Positions 40,678-47,785 of a stretch of 64,000 bases of DNA are shown piece after piece. This stretch comes from Patulibacter defluvii. Lineage in GTDB: Bacteria > Actinomycetota > Thermoleophilia > Solirubrobacterales > Solirubrobacteraceae. The translations under genes and the position numbers were made by a program. How positions within the stretch are numbered: position 1 is the stretch's first letter; each line of letters starts with the position of its first letter. Where the stretch lies: NCBI RefSeq assembly GCF_034096925.1, contig NZ_JAWZSQ010000002.1, positions 186,001 through 250,000 on the forward strand. The letters are read 5' to 3'. Below the pieces are notes generated by a model. That model saw only the letters and a list, made by a program, of their open reading frames with translations, searched no databases and was not told where the DNA came from.

Positions 40678-43224
40678 GTGAGCAACCGAACCACCCCGTC
40701 GGGCACGATCGAGCGTCCCGGCCCCGCCACGCCGGGCCTGGCGCCGGCGCTGCGGATCAGCGCCGTCAGCAAGCGCTTCGGCGCCGTCCAGGCGATCCGC
40801 GACGTCTCGCTCGAGGTCCACCCGGGCGAGGTCCACGCGCTCCTCGGCGAGAACGGCGCCGGCAAGTCGACGCTGATGAACGTGACCGCCGGCTCGATCG
40901 TGCCCGACGAGGGCCGCGTCGAGATCGGCGGCGTCGCGCTCGACGCCGGCTCGCCGACCGCGGCCCAGGCCGCCGGCCTGGCGATCGTCCGCCAGCACCC
41001 GGCGCTGATGCCCGACCTGACCGTGGCCGAGAACATGGCCGTCGCCCTGCCGGGTCGGCTCGGCCGTGGCGACCGCGGCGCCCGTGAGCAGATGCGCCGC
41101 CAGCTCGACCGCGCCGGCTGCACCGCGGGCCTCGACCAGCGGGTCGAGGACCTGACCGTCGCCCAGCGGCAGCTGCTGGAGCTGGCCAAGGGGCTGGCCC
41201 AGGACCCGAAGGTGCTGGTGCTCGACGAGCCGACCGCGCCGCTCGGCCGCGACGCCGCCGCCGCGCTGCTCGACCTGGTCCGCGAGCTGGCCGCCCAGGG
41301 CACGGCGATCGTCTACATCTCCCACCGGCTGCCCGAGGTCCGCGAGATCGCCGACCGCGCGACGGTGATGCGCGACGGCGCCGTCCAGGGCAGCGGCGCG
41401 ATGGACGCCCTCAGCGACGACCGGATCCTGGAGCTGATCGTCGGCCGCAGCATCGAGGCGACCTTCCCCGACAAGCGCCCGCCGGGTACCGACGAGGCGC
41501 CGGTGCTGGAGCTGGAGGGCTTCAGCGGTCGCGGCTTCGCCGACGTCGACCTGCGGATCGCGCCGGGCGAGATCGTCGGGCTGGCGGGGATCGCCGGCAA
41601 CGGCCAGGCCGACCTGCTGCGGGCGCTCGCGGGACTCGAGCGGGCGCGCGGCACGGCGCGGCTGAACGGCGAGCCGATCCGGCTCGGCAGCGAGCGCCGC
41701 GCGCGGGCCGCCGGGATCTCCTACCTGCCCTCCGACCGCCACGAGGAGGGGCTGATGATGAACCTCTCCGTGCGCGAGAACGCCAGCATCGCCTCGCTCG
41801 GGCGGTTCGCCCGCGGCGGCGTGCTGCAGCCGGCGGCGGAGCGGCGCGCGGTCGCCGCCCAGCGCGACGAGCTGCGGATCCGGACCGCCTCGCTGGAGAC
41901 GCCGGTCTCGTCGCTCTCCGGCGGCAACCAGCAGAAGGTCGTGCTGGCGCGGGCGATGCTCGCCCAGCCGACGCTGATCCTGGCCGACGAGCCGACCCAG
42001 GGCGTCGACGCCGGCGCCCGGATGGAGATCTACCGGATCCTCCGCGAGGCGGCCGCCAGCGGGATCCCGGTGCTGGTCGTCTCCTCCGACTCGATCGAGC
42101 TGGAGGGGCTCTGCGACCGGATCGTCGTCTTCTCCCGCGGGCAGGTGGTCGGCGAGCTGGCCGGCGACGACGTGACCGAGGAGGCGATGGCGCGCGCGAT
42201 CGTCACCGCGACCGCCGTCCGCCGCGACGACGAGGAGGCCGGCGGCGCCGGGGCGCTCGCCGCGGTCCGCCGCTTCGCCTCGTCCGACTACGGGCCGGCG
42301 GCGATCCTGGTGGCGGTGATCGTGCTGCTGGGGATCTACACCTACGGCGACAACGCCCGGGTGCTGTCCTCGTTCAACGTCACCTCGATGCTGACCCTGC
42401 TGTCGGTGCTGATCTTCATCAGCTTCGGCCAGCTGCTGGTGATCATGACCGGCGGGATCGACCTCTCGGTCGGGCCGCTGGCGGGGTTGCTGGTGGTCGT
42501 GGCGTCGTTCTTCGTCGTCGACGGCAAGGGCACCGGGACGATGATCCTCGGCTTCGCGCTGATGATCGCGATCGCGGCCCTGGTCGGGGCCTTCAACGGC
42601 AGCCTGGTGCGGTTCGCCGGCTTCACGCCGATCGCCGCCACGTTGGCCACCTACATCGCGCTCCAGGGGCTCTCGCAGCTGCTGCGGCCGGAGCAGGGCG
42701 GCTACATCAGCGAGGGCGTGACCTCGGCGATCCAGACCACCGTCGCCGGGATCCCGGTCGCGTTCCTGGTTGCGGTGGCGGTCGCGATCGGGTTGGAGCA
42801 CGGGCTCCGCCGGCGCCGCTGGGGGCTGCGGCTGCGGGCGGCCGGATCGCGCGAGGACGCCGCCCACGCGGTCGGCGTCCCGGTCCGGCGGACGGTGATC
42901 CTGGCCTACGTCGGCGCCTCGCTGATGACCTTCGTCGGCGCGGTCCTGCTGATGGCCCAGCTGGGGATCGGCGACGCGTCGCAGGGCACCTCCTACACGC
43001 TCACCTGCATCACCGCGGTGGTGCTCGGCGGCGCCAGCCTGTTCGGCGGCCGCGGGTCGTTCGTGGGCGTGCTGCTGGGGGCCTTCCTGATCCAGCAGAT
43101 CACCAACGCGACCACCTTCCTGGGGCTCTCGCAGGCCTGGCAGTACTGGGCGGTCGGGCTGCTGGCGCTGCTGGCGGCGGGGCTCTACACCCAGGCGCGG
43201 CGCGGGCGGCGGCGGGCGTGGTGA
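40678..43224 (+). CDS. ABC transporter fusion: tandem ATPase (RbsA-like) + permease (RbsC-like)
   Basis: An 848-residue single chain. Residues 25-520 hold two ABC domains: the first with Walker A GENGAGKS (58-65) and Walker B VLVLDEPTAPLG; the second with the degenerate Walker A GIAGNGQADLL, signature LSGGNQQKVVLARAM and Walker B LILADEPTQGVD. From about 537 to the end it is a complete RbsC-type permease (GQLLVIMTGGIDLSVGPLAG and AVVLGGASLFGGRGS). RbsA and RbsC are usually separate proteins. With the separate permease upstream it could form a heterodimeric channel. It starts at GTG with GAGGAG upstream. Confidence 0.9.
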   Translation: MSNRTTPSGTIERPGPATPGLAPALRISAVSKRFGAVQAIRDVSLEVHPGEVHALLGENGAGKSTLMNVTAGSIVPDEGRVEIGGVALDAGSPTAAQAAGLAIVRQHPALMPDLTVAENMAVALPGRLGRGDRGAREQMRRQLDRAGCTAGLDQRVEDLTVAQRQLLELAKGLAQDPKVLVLDEPTAPLGRDAAAALLDLVRELAAQGTAIVYISHRLPEVREIADRATVMRDGAVQGSGAMDALSDDRILELIVGRSIEATFPDKRPPGTDEAPVLELEGFSGRGFADVDLRIAPGEIVGLAGIAGNGQADLLRALAGLERARGTARLNGEPIRLGSERRARAAGISYLPSDRHEEGLMMNLSVRENASIASLGRFARGGVLQPAAERRAVAAQRDELRIRTASLETPVSSLSGGNQQKVVLARAMLAQPTLILADEPTQGVDAGARMEIYRILREAAASGIPVLVVSSDSIELEGLCDRIVVFSRGQVVGELAGDDVTEEAMARAIVTATAVRRDDEEAGGAGALAAVRRFASSDYGPAAILVAVIVLLGIYTYGDNARVLSSFNVTSMLTLLSVLIFISFGQLLVIMTGGIDLSVGPLAGLLVVVASFFVVDGKGTGTMILGFALMIAIAALVGAFNGSLVRFAGFTPIAATLATYIALQGLSQLLRPEQGGYISEGVTSAIQTTVAGIPVAFLVAVAVAIGLEHGLRRRRWGLRLRAAGSREDAAHAVGVPVRRTVILAYVGASLMTFVGAVLLMAQLGIGDASQGTSYTLTCITAVVLGGASLFGGRGSFVGVLLGAFLIQQITNATTFLGLSQAWQYWAVGLLALLAAGLYTQARRGRRRAW

Positions 43225-43309
43225 CCCGCGTCCGCCCGGGTTCCCCGCGCGGGGGAGCATCCTTCGATCACGACGAGCGGTCGCCGAACGCGGCGACGGA
43301 GAGGTGAGC

Positions 43310-44374
43310 ATGCGCGCAGCGCGTTTCCACGGAGTCCGCGACATCCGGGTCGAGGAGGTCCCCGAGCCGAACGGCGACCTGGCCCCGACCCAGGTCCTGA
43401 TCGAGCCGCAGTGGTGCGGGATCTGCGGCACCGACCTGCACGAGTACGTGGCCGGGCCGATCGTGACGCCCGCCGCGCCGCACCCGCTGAACGGGTCGCA
43501 GCTGCCGCAGATCATGGGCCACGAGCTGGCCGGCGACGTGCTCGCCGTCGGCAGCGCGGTCGACGACCTGCGCCCCGGCGACCGGATCTCGGTGATGCCG
43601 CTGGCCTACTGCGGCTCGTGCGCCTTCTGCGTCCGCGGGATGAACCACCTCTGCACGCGGATGGCCTGCTTCGGCCTCAGCCACGAGTGGGGCGGCTTCG
43701 CCACCCGCGGCGTGGTCGAGCGCTACCAGGCGTGGCGGCTGCCGGACGGCGTCTCCTACGAGCAGGGCGCGCTGATCGAGCCGGCCGCCGTCGCCGCCTA
43801 CGGCGCCCAGCGCGGCGGCGTCGCCCCCGGCGACCGGGTGCTGGTGACCGGCGGCGGGCCGATCGGCGCGCTCAGCGTGCTGGCCGCCCAGGCCGCCGGC
43901 GCCGGCGAGGTCTACCTGTCGGAGCCGAACGCCCGCCGCCGCGCGCGGGCCGAGAACCTGGGCGCGGCCGCGATCATCGACCCGACGTCCGAGGACGTGG
44001 TCGAGCGGCTGCAGGAGGCGACCGGCGGGCTCGGCGTCGACGTGGCGCTCGAGTGCTCGGGCAGCGAGGCGGGGCTGCAGACGGCGATCGGCGCCGTCCG
44101 CACCCGCGGCACCGTGGCCCAGGTCGGGCTCCACGTCGGGCTCTCGGCGATCGACCCGATGCGGCTGGCCGAGCGCGAGATCTCGCTCGTCGGCGTCTGG
44201 GCCTACGACGTCCACGAGTGGCCGCGGATCATGGCCCAGATCGCCAGCGGCCGGTTCCCGGTCGAGCGGGTGGTCAGCGACCGGGTCGGGCTCGACGCGG
44301 TCGTCAGCGGCGGCTTCGACGTCCTGACCGACCCGGCGGGCGACCAGACGAAGATCCTGGTGGCGCCGCGGTGA
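43310..44374 (+). CDS. Zinc-dependent alcohol dehydrogenase, 2,3-butanediol dehydrogenase-like
   Basis: A 354-residue medium-chain dehydrogenase. Catalytic zinc ligands are in CGICGTDLHEY and GHELAGDV; the structural zinc site is a four-Cys cluster (CGSCAFCVRGMNHLC). The NAD-binding loop is TGGGPIGAL. Spacing and the HEY motif after the first Cys resemble (R,R)-butanediol dehydrogenases. A GTG six bases upstream is possible, but the ATG is better placed behind GGAGAGG. It would oxidise a vicinal diol or secondary alcohol to the acyloin for the E1/E2 complex, if the acetoin-type interpretation of the cluster is right. Confidence 0.85.
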   Translation: MRAARFHGVRDIRVEEVPEPNGDLAPTQVLIEPQWCGICGTDLHEYVAGPIVTPAAPHPLNGSQLPQIMGHELAGDVLAVGSAVDDLRPGDRISVMPLAYCGSCAFCVRGMNHLCTRMACFGLSHEWGGFATRGVVERYQAWRLPDGVSYEQGALIEPAAVAAYGAQRGGVAPGDRVLVTGGGPIGALSVLAAQAAGAGEVYLSEPNARRRARAENLGAAAIIDPTSEDVVERLQEATGGLGVDVALECSGSEAGLQTAIGAVRTRGTVAQVGLHVGLSAIDPMRLAEREISLVGVWAYDVHEWPRIMAQIASGRFPVERVVSDRVGLDAVVSGGFDVLTDPAGDQTKILVAPR

Positions 44375-44406
44375 GCGGCCCCCGGAACCCGAACGAGGAG
44401 CAGACG

Positions 44407-45192
44407 ATGGGGAAGCTCGACGGCAAGACCGTCCTGATCACCGGTGCCGGGCGCGGGATCGGCCGCGCGATCGCCGCCCGGCTGGCGGGCGAGGGCGCGG
44501 GCGTCGTGATCGCCGACATCGACCAGGCGAGCGCGACGGCCGCCGCCGAGGCGCTGGTCGCCGCCGGTGGCGAGGCCCACGGGGTGGCGGTCGACGTCAC
44601 CGACCGGGCCAGCTTCCGGGCGGCGATCGCGGCCACCGTCGAGCGCTACGGCCGGCTCGACGTGCTGTTCAACAACGCCGGGATCTCGAAGACGGTCCGC
44701 TTCCTCGACACGACCGAGGAGGACTTCGACCGGATCATGGCCGTCAACGCGCGCGGGGTGCTGATCGGGACCCAGGAGGGCGCCGAGCAGTTCCGGCGCC
44801 AGGGCGGCGGTGGCAAGATCGTCAACACCGCCTCGATCGCCGGCAAGAGCGGCTTCCCGCTCTTCGCGGCCTACTCGGCCAGCAAGTTCGCGGTCGTCGG
44901 GCTGACCCAGGCGGCGGCCAACGCGCTCGGCGGCGACGGGATCACGGTCAACGCGTTCTGCCCCGGCGTCGTCACCACCGAGCTGTGGGAGCAGCTCGAC
45001 GACGAGTTCATCGCGATCGGCGAGACCCAGCAGAAGGGCGAGGCGCTGGAGGGCTTCGGCGCCGGGATCCTGCTCGGCCGGCTCTCGACCCCGGACGACC
45101 TGACCGGGGTGGCGCTGTTCCTCGCCTCGACCGACTCGGACTACCTGACCGGCCAGTCGATCAACGTCGACGGCGGGATGGTCTTCCACTAG
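44407..45192 (+). CDS. SDR-family oxidoreductase, acetoin/diacetyl reductase-like
   Basis: A 261-residue SDR with TGAGRGIG, NNAG, NTASIAGKSG for the catalytic Ser and AAYSASKFAVVGLTQAAA for Tyr/Lys. The acidic residues after the second strand (IADIDQ) imply NAD. The C-terminal stretch TELWEQLDDEF...RLSTPDDLTG strongly resembles meso-2,3-butanediol dehydrogenase/acetoin reductases and sorbitol dehydrogenases. It follows the zinc ADH by 32 nt. The stop codon overlaps the first of four intergenic repeats. Confidence 0.85.
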   Translation: MGKLDGKTVLITGAGRGIGRAIAARLAGEGAGVVIADIDQASATAAAEALVAAGGEAHGVAVDVTDRASFRAAIAATVERYGRLDVLFNNAGISKTVRFLDTTEEDFDRIMAVNARGVLIGTQEGAEQFRRQGGGGKIVNTASIAGKSGFPLFAAYSASKFAVVGLTQAAANALGGDGITVNAFCPGVVTTELWEQLDDEFIAIGETQQKGEALEGFGAGILLGRLSTPDDLTGVALFLASTDSDYLTGQSINVDGGMVFH

Positions 45193-45300
45193 AAGTGGCG
45201 TCAATCCATCCCTCCCCTCCCGAAGTGGCGTCAATCCGCCCCGCTATCCGGGGCGGAACGACGCCAGTTCGTGGGGGCGGGGGTGGGATGACGCCGGTTC
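45192..45300. repeat. Intergenic repeat cluster, four copies (two forward, two inverted)
   Basis: GAAGTGGCGTCAATCC at 45192-45207 and again, identically, at 45222-45237; then GGAACGACGCCAGTTC at 45255-45270 and GGGATGACGCCGGTTC at 45285-45300 in the opposite orientation. The 3' copy is identical to one at 20481-20496. The block fills the gap between convergent SDR genes and could fold into a large hairpin. Confidence 0.8.
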
Positions 45301-46096
45301 AGCGCAGCAGCACGCCGCCGTTGACGTCGAGCGAGGCGCCGGTCATGTAGCGCGACTGGTCGGAGCCGAGGAAGACGATCGCGTCGGCGATGTCCTCGGG
45401 CGGGCAGGCGTGGCCGAGCGGGATCTTCGCCCACTCGATCGCCTTCATCTCCTCGGCCGTGATCCCGCGGCTCTCGGCCTCCTCGCGCAGCGCGCGCCGG
45501 TGCATCTCGGTGTCGACGTTGCCGGGCGAGACGCAGTTGGCGGTGATCCCGTGCTCGGCCTCCTCCTCGGCGATCGCCTGGGTGATCGCCCGTAGCGCGA
45601 ACTTCGAGGCGCAGTAGCCGCCGAAGTAGGCGTGGCCGTTGTAGGCGAACCACGACGCGACGTTGACGATCCGGCCCCCGCCCTGCTCGCGCATCTGCGG
45701 CAGCACCGCCTGGGCCATCAGCAGCGGGCCCTTGGTGTTGACCGCCAGCACGCGGTCGAACTCCTCGATCGGCAGGTCGGAGATCCGGGCCGTCTTCTGG
45801 AGCACGCCGGAGACGACCGCCAGCACGTCGATCCGGCCGAACCGCTCGACCGTCGCCGCGGCCAGCCCGCGGCACTGCTCGCCGTCGGTCACGTCGACCC
45901 GGCGGGCCAGCACGCGGTCGTCGCCGACGCCGTCGAGCGCGGTCGCGACCGACTCGATCGCGGGGTCGATGTCGGCCAGGGCCAGCGTCGCGCCCTCGCG
46001 CGCGAAGGCCTGGGCGGTGGCCAGGCCGACGCCGCGGGCGGCGCCGACGATCATCACGACCTTGCCGGCGAAGCGGTCGGACGGGGATGCGGACAT
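45299..46096 (-). CDS. SDR-family oxidoreductase
   Basis: A 265-residue SDR with VGAARGVGLA as cofactor loop, IADIDP-type acidic residues after the second strand (NAD preference), Ser in NVASWFAYNG and YCASKFALRAI for the Tyr/Lys pair. The structural NNAG motif is replaced by VVSG, which is unusual. It has its own copy of the regulon operator upstream and a good Shine-Dalgarno (GGAGAGGA) before the ATG. The stop codon lies within the fourth copy of the intergenic repeat. Confidence 0.86.
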   Translation of the reverse strand: MSASPSDRFAGKVVMIVGAARGVGLATAQAFAREGATLALADIDPAIESVATALDGVGDDRVLARRVDVTDGEQCRGLAAATVERFGRIDVLAVVSGVLQKTARISDLPIEEFDRVLAVNTKGPLLMAQAVLPQMREQGGGRIVNVASWFAYNGHAYFGGYCASKFALRAITQAIAEEEAEHGITANCVSPGNVDTEMHRRALREEAESRGITAEEMKAIEWAKIPLGHACPPEDIADAIVFLGSDQSRYMTGASLDVNGGVLLR

Positions 46097-46123
46097 GGGT
46101 TCCTCTCCGTTGGACGGACCTCC

Positions 46124-46129
46124 AGCTTC
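46124..46129 (-). promoter_or_regulatory. Weak -10 hexamer (GAAGCT) of the 46-kb SDR gene
   Basis: On the minus strand, 30.5 nt from the centre of operator D. It matches only the second and last consensus positions, so assignment rests mainly on the spacing. Confidence 0.4.
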
Positions 46130-46151
46130 GCCGCTCGGCCGGGCGGCGGCA

Positions 46152-46167
46152 GCCTCCGAACGGAGGT
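46152..46167. promoter_or_regulatory. Regulon operator D
   Basis: GCCTCCGAACGGAGGT; read on the other strand it differs from the consensus only at the last base. Confidence 0.72.
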
Positions 46168-46185
46168 ATTTCGGGGCCGGACCGC

Positions 46186-46857
46186 TCAGGTCCGCGGCGG
46201 CGACGGGTCGCCGCTGCGGCCGATCACGACCACGATCGCGATCGCCGGCTGGTCGCCGATCGTCCACAGCCGGTGCGGGGTGGTGGCGTCGAAGACGATC
46301 GAGTCGCCCGCCTCCAGCTCGTAGCTCTCGAAGCCGACCCGGACCCCGAGCCGGCCCTCGATCAGGACCACGTAGTCGCGGCCGCTGTGGCGCTGGAGCG
46401 CGTCCTCCAGGCACGAGGCCCCGCCGACGTCGTAGCGGACGTGCATGAAGCTGACGCCGCCCTCCTCGGTCGGGGTCAGCCGCTCCCAGTGGACGCCACT
46501 GGCCAGCTCGATCGTCGGCCGGTCGGCCGCCCGCAGCACCGGGCCCTCGCCGCCGGCCGGGCGCGGCGGCTGCTGTTCGGCGCGCTGCTCGTCGTCGGCC
46601 GCCGCCGCGGTCGGGGAGAAGAGCGCGTCGAGCGAGGTGTCGAGGACCCCGACGATCGCCAGCAGCGTCCCGACCGAGGGGTTGGTGCGGCCGTTCTCGA
46701 TCATCGAGACCATGCTCGGCGAGACGCCGATCGCCTCGGCCAGCTGACGCGCAGAGAGGCCCTTCGCGACCCGCCGCTCGCGCAGGCGGGCGCCGACCTG
46801 CTCGGTCAGCCCGGCGTCGCCGCCGGCGGGGGTGGGGGCGCTCGTCCGCTGACCCAT
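46186..46857 (-). CDS. XRE-family regulator with C-terminal cupin domain (copy 1)
   Basis: A 223-residue regulator. The helix-turn-helix lies at about residues 20-75 (LRERRVAKGLSARQLAEAIG, then SPSMVSMIENGRTNPS). A linker leads to a cupin domain (about 145-215) with GRDYVVLIEGRLGVRVG, LEAGDSIVFDATTPHRLW. Cupin domains in this family bind a small ligand that controls DNA binding. The ATG was chosen because it precedes the HTH and sits 13 nt after a -10 hexamer; a longer frame upstream is low-complexity. It shares motifs such as VLRAADRP and WERLT with the second copy 1 kb away. Confidence 0.9.
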   Translation of the reverse strand: MGQRTSAPTPAGGDAGLTEQVGARLRERRVAKGLSARQLAEAIGVSPSMVSMIENGRTNPSVGTLLAIVGVLDTSLDALFSPTAAAADDEQRAEQQPPRPAGGEGPVLRAADRPTIELASGVHWERLTPTEEGGVSFMHVRYDVGGASCLEDALQRHSGRDYVVLIEGRLGVRVGFESYELEAGDSIVFDATTPHRLWTIGDQPAIAIVVVIGRSGDPSPPRT

Positions 46858-46864
46858 CGCCGGG

Positions 46865-46870
46865 ACCCTA
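46865..46870 (-). promoter_or_regulatory. -10 hexamer (TAGGGT) 13 nt before XRE-cupin copy 1
   Basis: A leaderless-type arrangement on the minus strand, about 97 nt from operator E. Confidence 0.5.
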
Positions 46871-46959
46871 CGAGATCGGCCGGAGGCGGCCGCGGGCGGG
46901 TCGGACGGGGAGCGGGACGGACACGGCGCTGATTCTCGTCGCTGCCTCGGAGTCGCACA

Positions 46960-46975
46960 ACCTCCGATCGGGCAC
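46960..46975. promoter_or_regulatory. Regulon operator E (degenerate)
   Basis: ACCTCCGATCGGGCAC: the left half is perfect, the right half partial. It lies between the divergent XRE-cupin and response-regulator genes. A GAGAAT hexamer at 46937-46932 on the minus strand is 30.5 nt from its centre. Confidence 0.5.
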
Positions 46976-46991
46976 GGCCCCAACATCAGCA

Positions 46992-47020
46992 TTGCTGTCG
47001 CGTGACCAGGGATGTACAGT
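46992..47020 (+). promoter_or_regulatory. Sigma-70-type promoter of the response-regulator gene
   Basis: TTGCTG, a 17-nt spacer and TACAGT. A purine-rich ribosome-binding site (GAGGAGGAGG) lies 12 nt downstream of the -10, just before the ATG. The -35 overlaps the inverted repeat CAGCATTGCTG. Confidence 0.6.
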
Positions 47021-47045
47021 CACACTGAACAGAGGAGGAGGAGTG

Positions 47046-47729
47046 ATGTTGGAACTGGTCAGCACGAGCGCCCCGGTCGCGGTGGCGCCCCGTTCGCGTC
47101 GCCGCGCCCGCCCCGTGACGGTGCTCGTGGTCGACGCCCACCCGGTCGTCCACCTCGGCCTGAGCCTGCTGGTCGGGGCCGACGAGCGGCTGCGGATCGC
47201 CGGCGCCGCGCAGTGCGGGCAGGACGGGATCGACGCCGCCCGCCGGATCCGCCCGGACCTGGTGCTGCTCGATCCGTGGCTGCCCGACATGCTGCTCTCC
47301 GACGCCGTCCGGCGGCTGCGGGCGGTCGCCCCGGGAACCCGGATCGTGCTCTTCGCCGAGCAGGTGACGCCGACCCTACGCGACGACGCCCGGCTGCTCG
47401 GCGTCGACGGCTGCCTCGGCAAGGACGCCAGCGCCGAGCGGCTCTCCGAGGTGCTGGCGCGGGTCGTCGCCGGCGAGGTCGTCAACGGCCACGGGCTCGA
47501 CGAGGCGCTGCGGCGGGCGGCGTCGAAGCTGCGTGGCCCGGCCCTGACCCCGCGCGAGCACGAGATCCTGCGGCGGGCGGCGAAGGGCGAGAGCAACGCC
47601 GAGATCGCCGAGGTCGTCTTCCTGGCCCCGACCACGGTCAAGTCCTACCTGCAGAGCGCGCTCCGCAAGCTCGGCGCCCGCAACCGGGTCGAGGCGGTCT
47701 CGAAGCTCGGCGAGCTGGGCCTGCTCTGA
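47046..47729 (+). CDS. LuxR/NarL-type response regulator
   Basis: A 227-residue regulator with a receiver domain (about 23-142) and a GerE-type HTH (about 163-225; LTPREHEILRRAAKGESNAEIA, then TVKSYLQSALRKLGARNR). Asp76 in LVLLDPWLP is the phosphorylation site and Lys126 is present. The usual second acidic residue near the N-terminus is Ala (VVDAH), and the conserved Thr/Ser position appears to be Ala (VLFAEQ), so phosphorylation control may be atypical. No histidine kinase gene is nearby. It sits between the two XRE-cupin genes. Confidence 0.9.
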   Translation: MLELVSTSAPVAVAPRSRRRARPVTVLVVDAHPVVHLGLSLLVGADERLRIAGAAQCGQDGIDAARRIRPDLVLLDPWLPDMLLSDAVRRLRAVAPGTRIVLFAEQVTPTLRDDARLLGVDGCLGKDASAERLSEVLARVVAGEVVNGHGLDEALRRAASKLRGPALTPREHEILRRAAKGESNAEIAEVVFLAPTTVKSYLQSALRKLGARNRVEAVSKLGELGLL

Positions 47730-47785
47730 GCGCCCGATGTTCAGCAACGCTGTGATCGACCGTTCAGCTGCGGTCACGACGGAGC

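Noticed and set aside
45192..45300. A short CRISPR array
   Set aside because: Only two direct copies are present, the other two are inverted, spacing is about 14-30 bp, and there are no cas genes.
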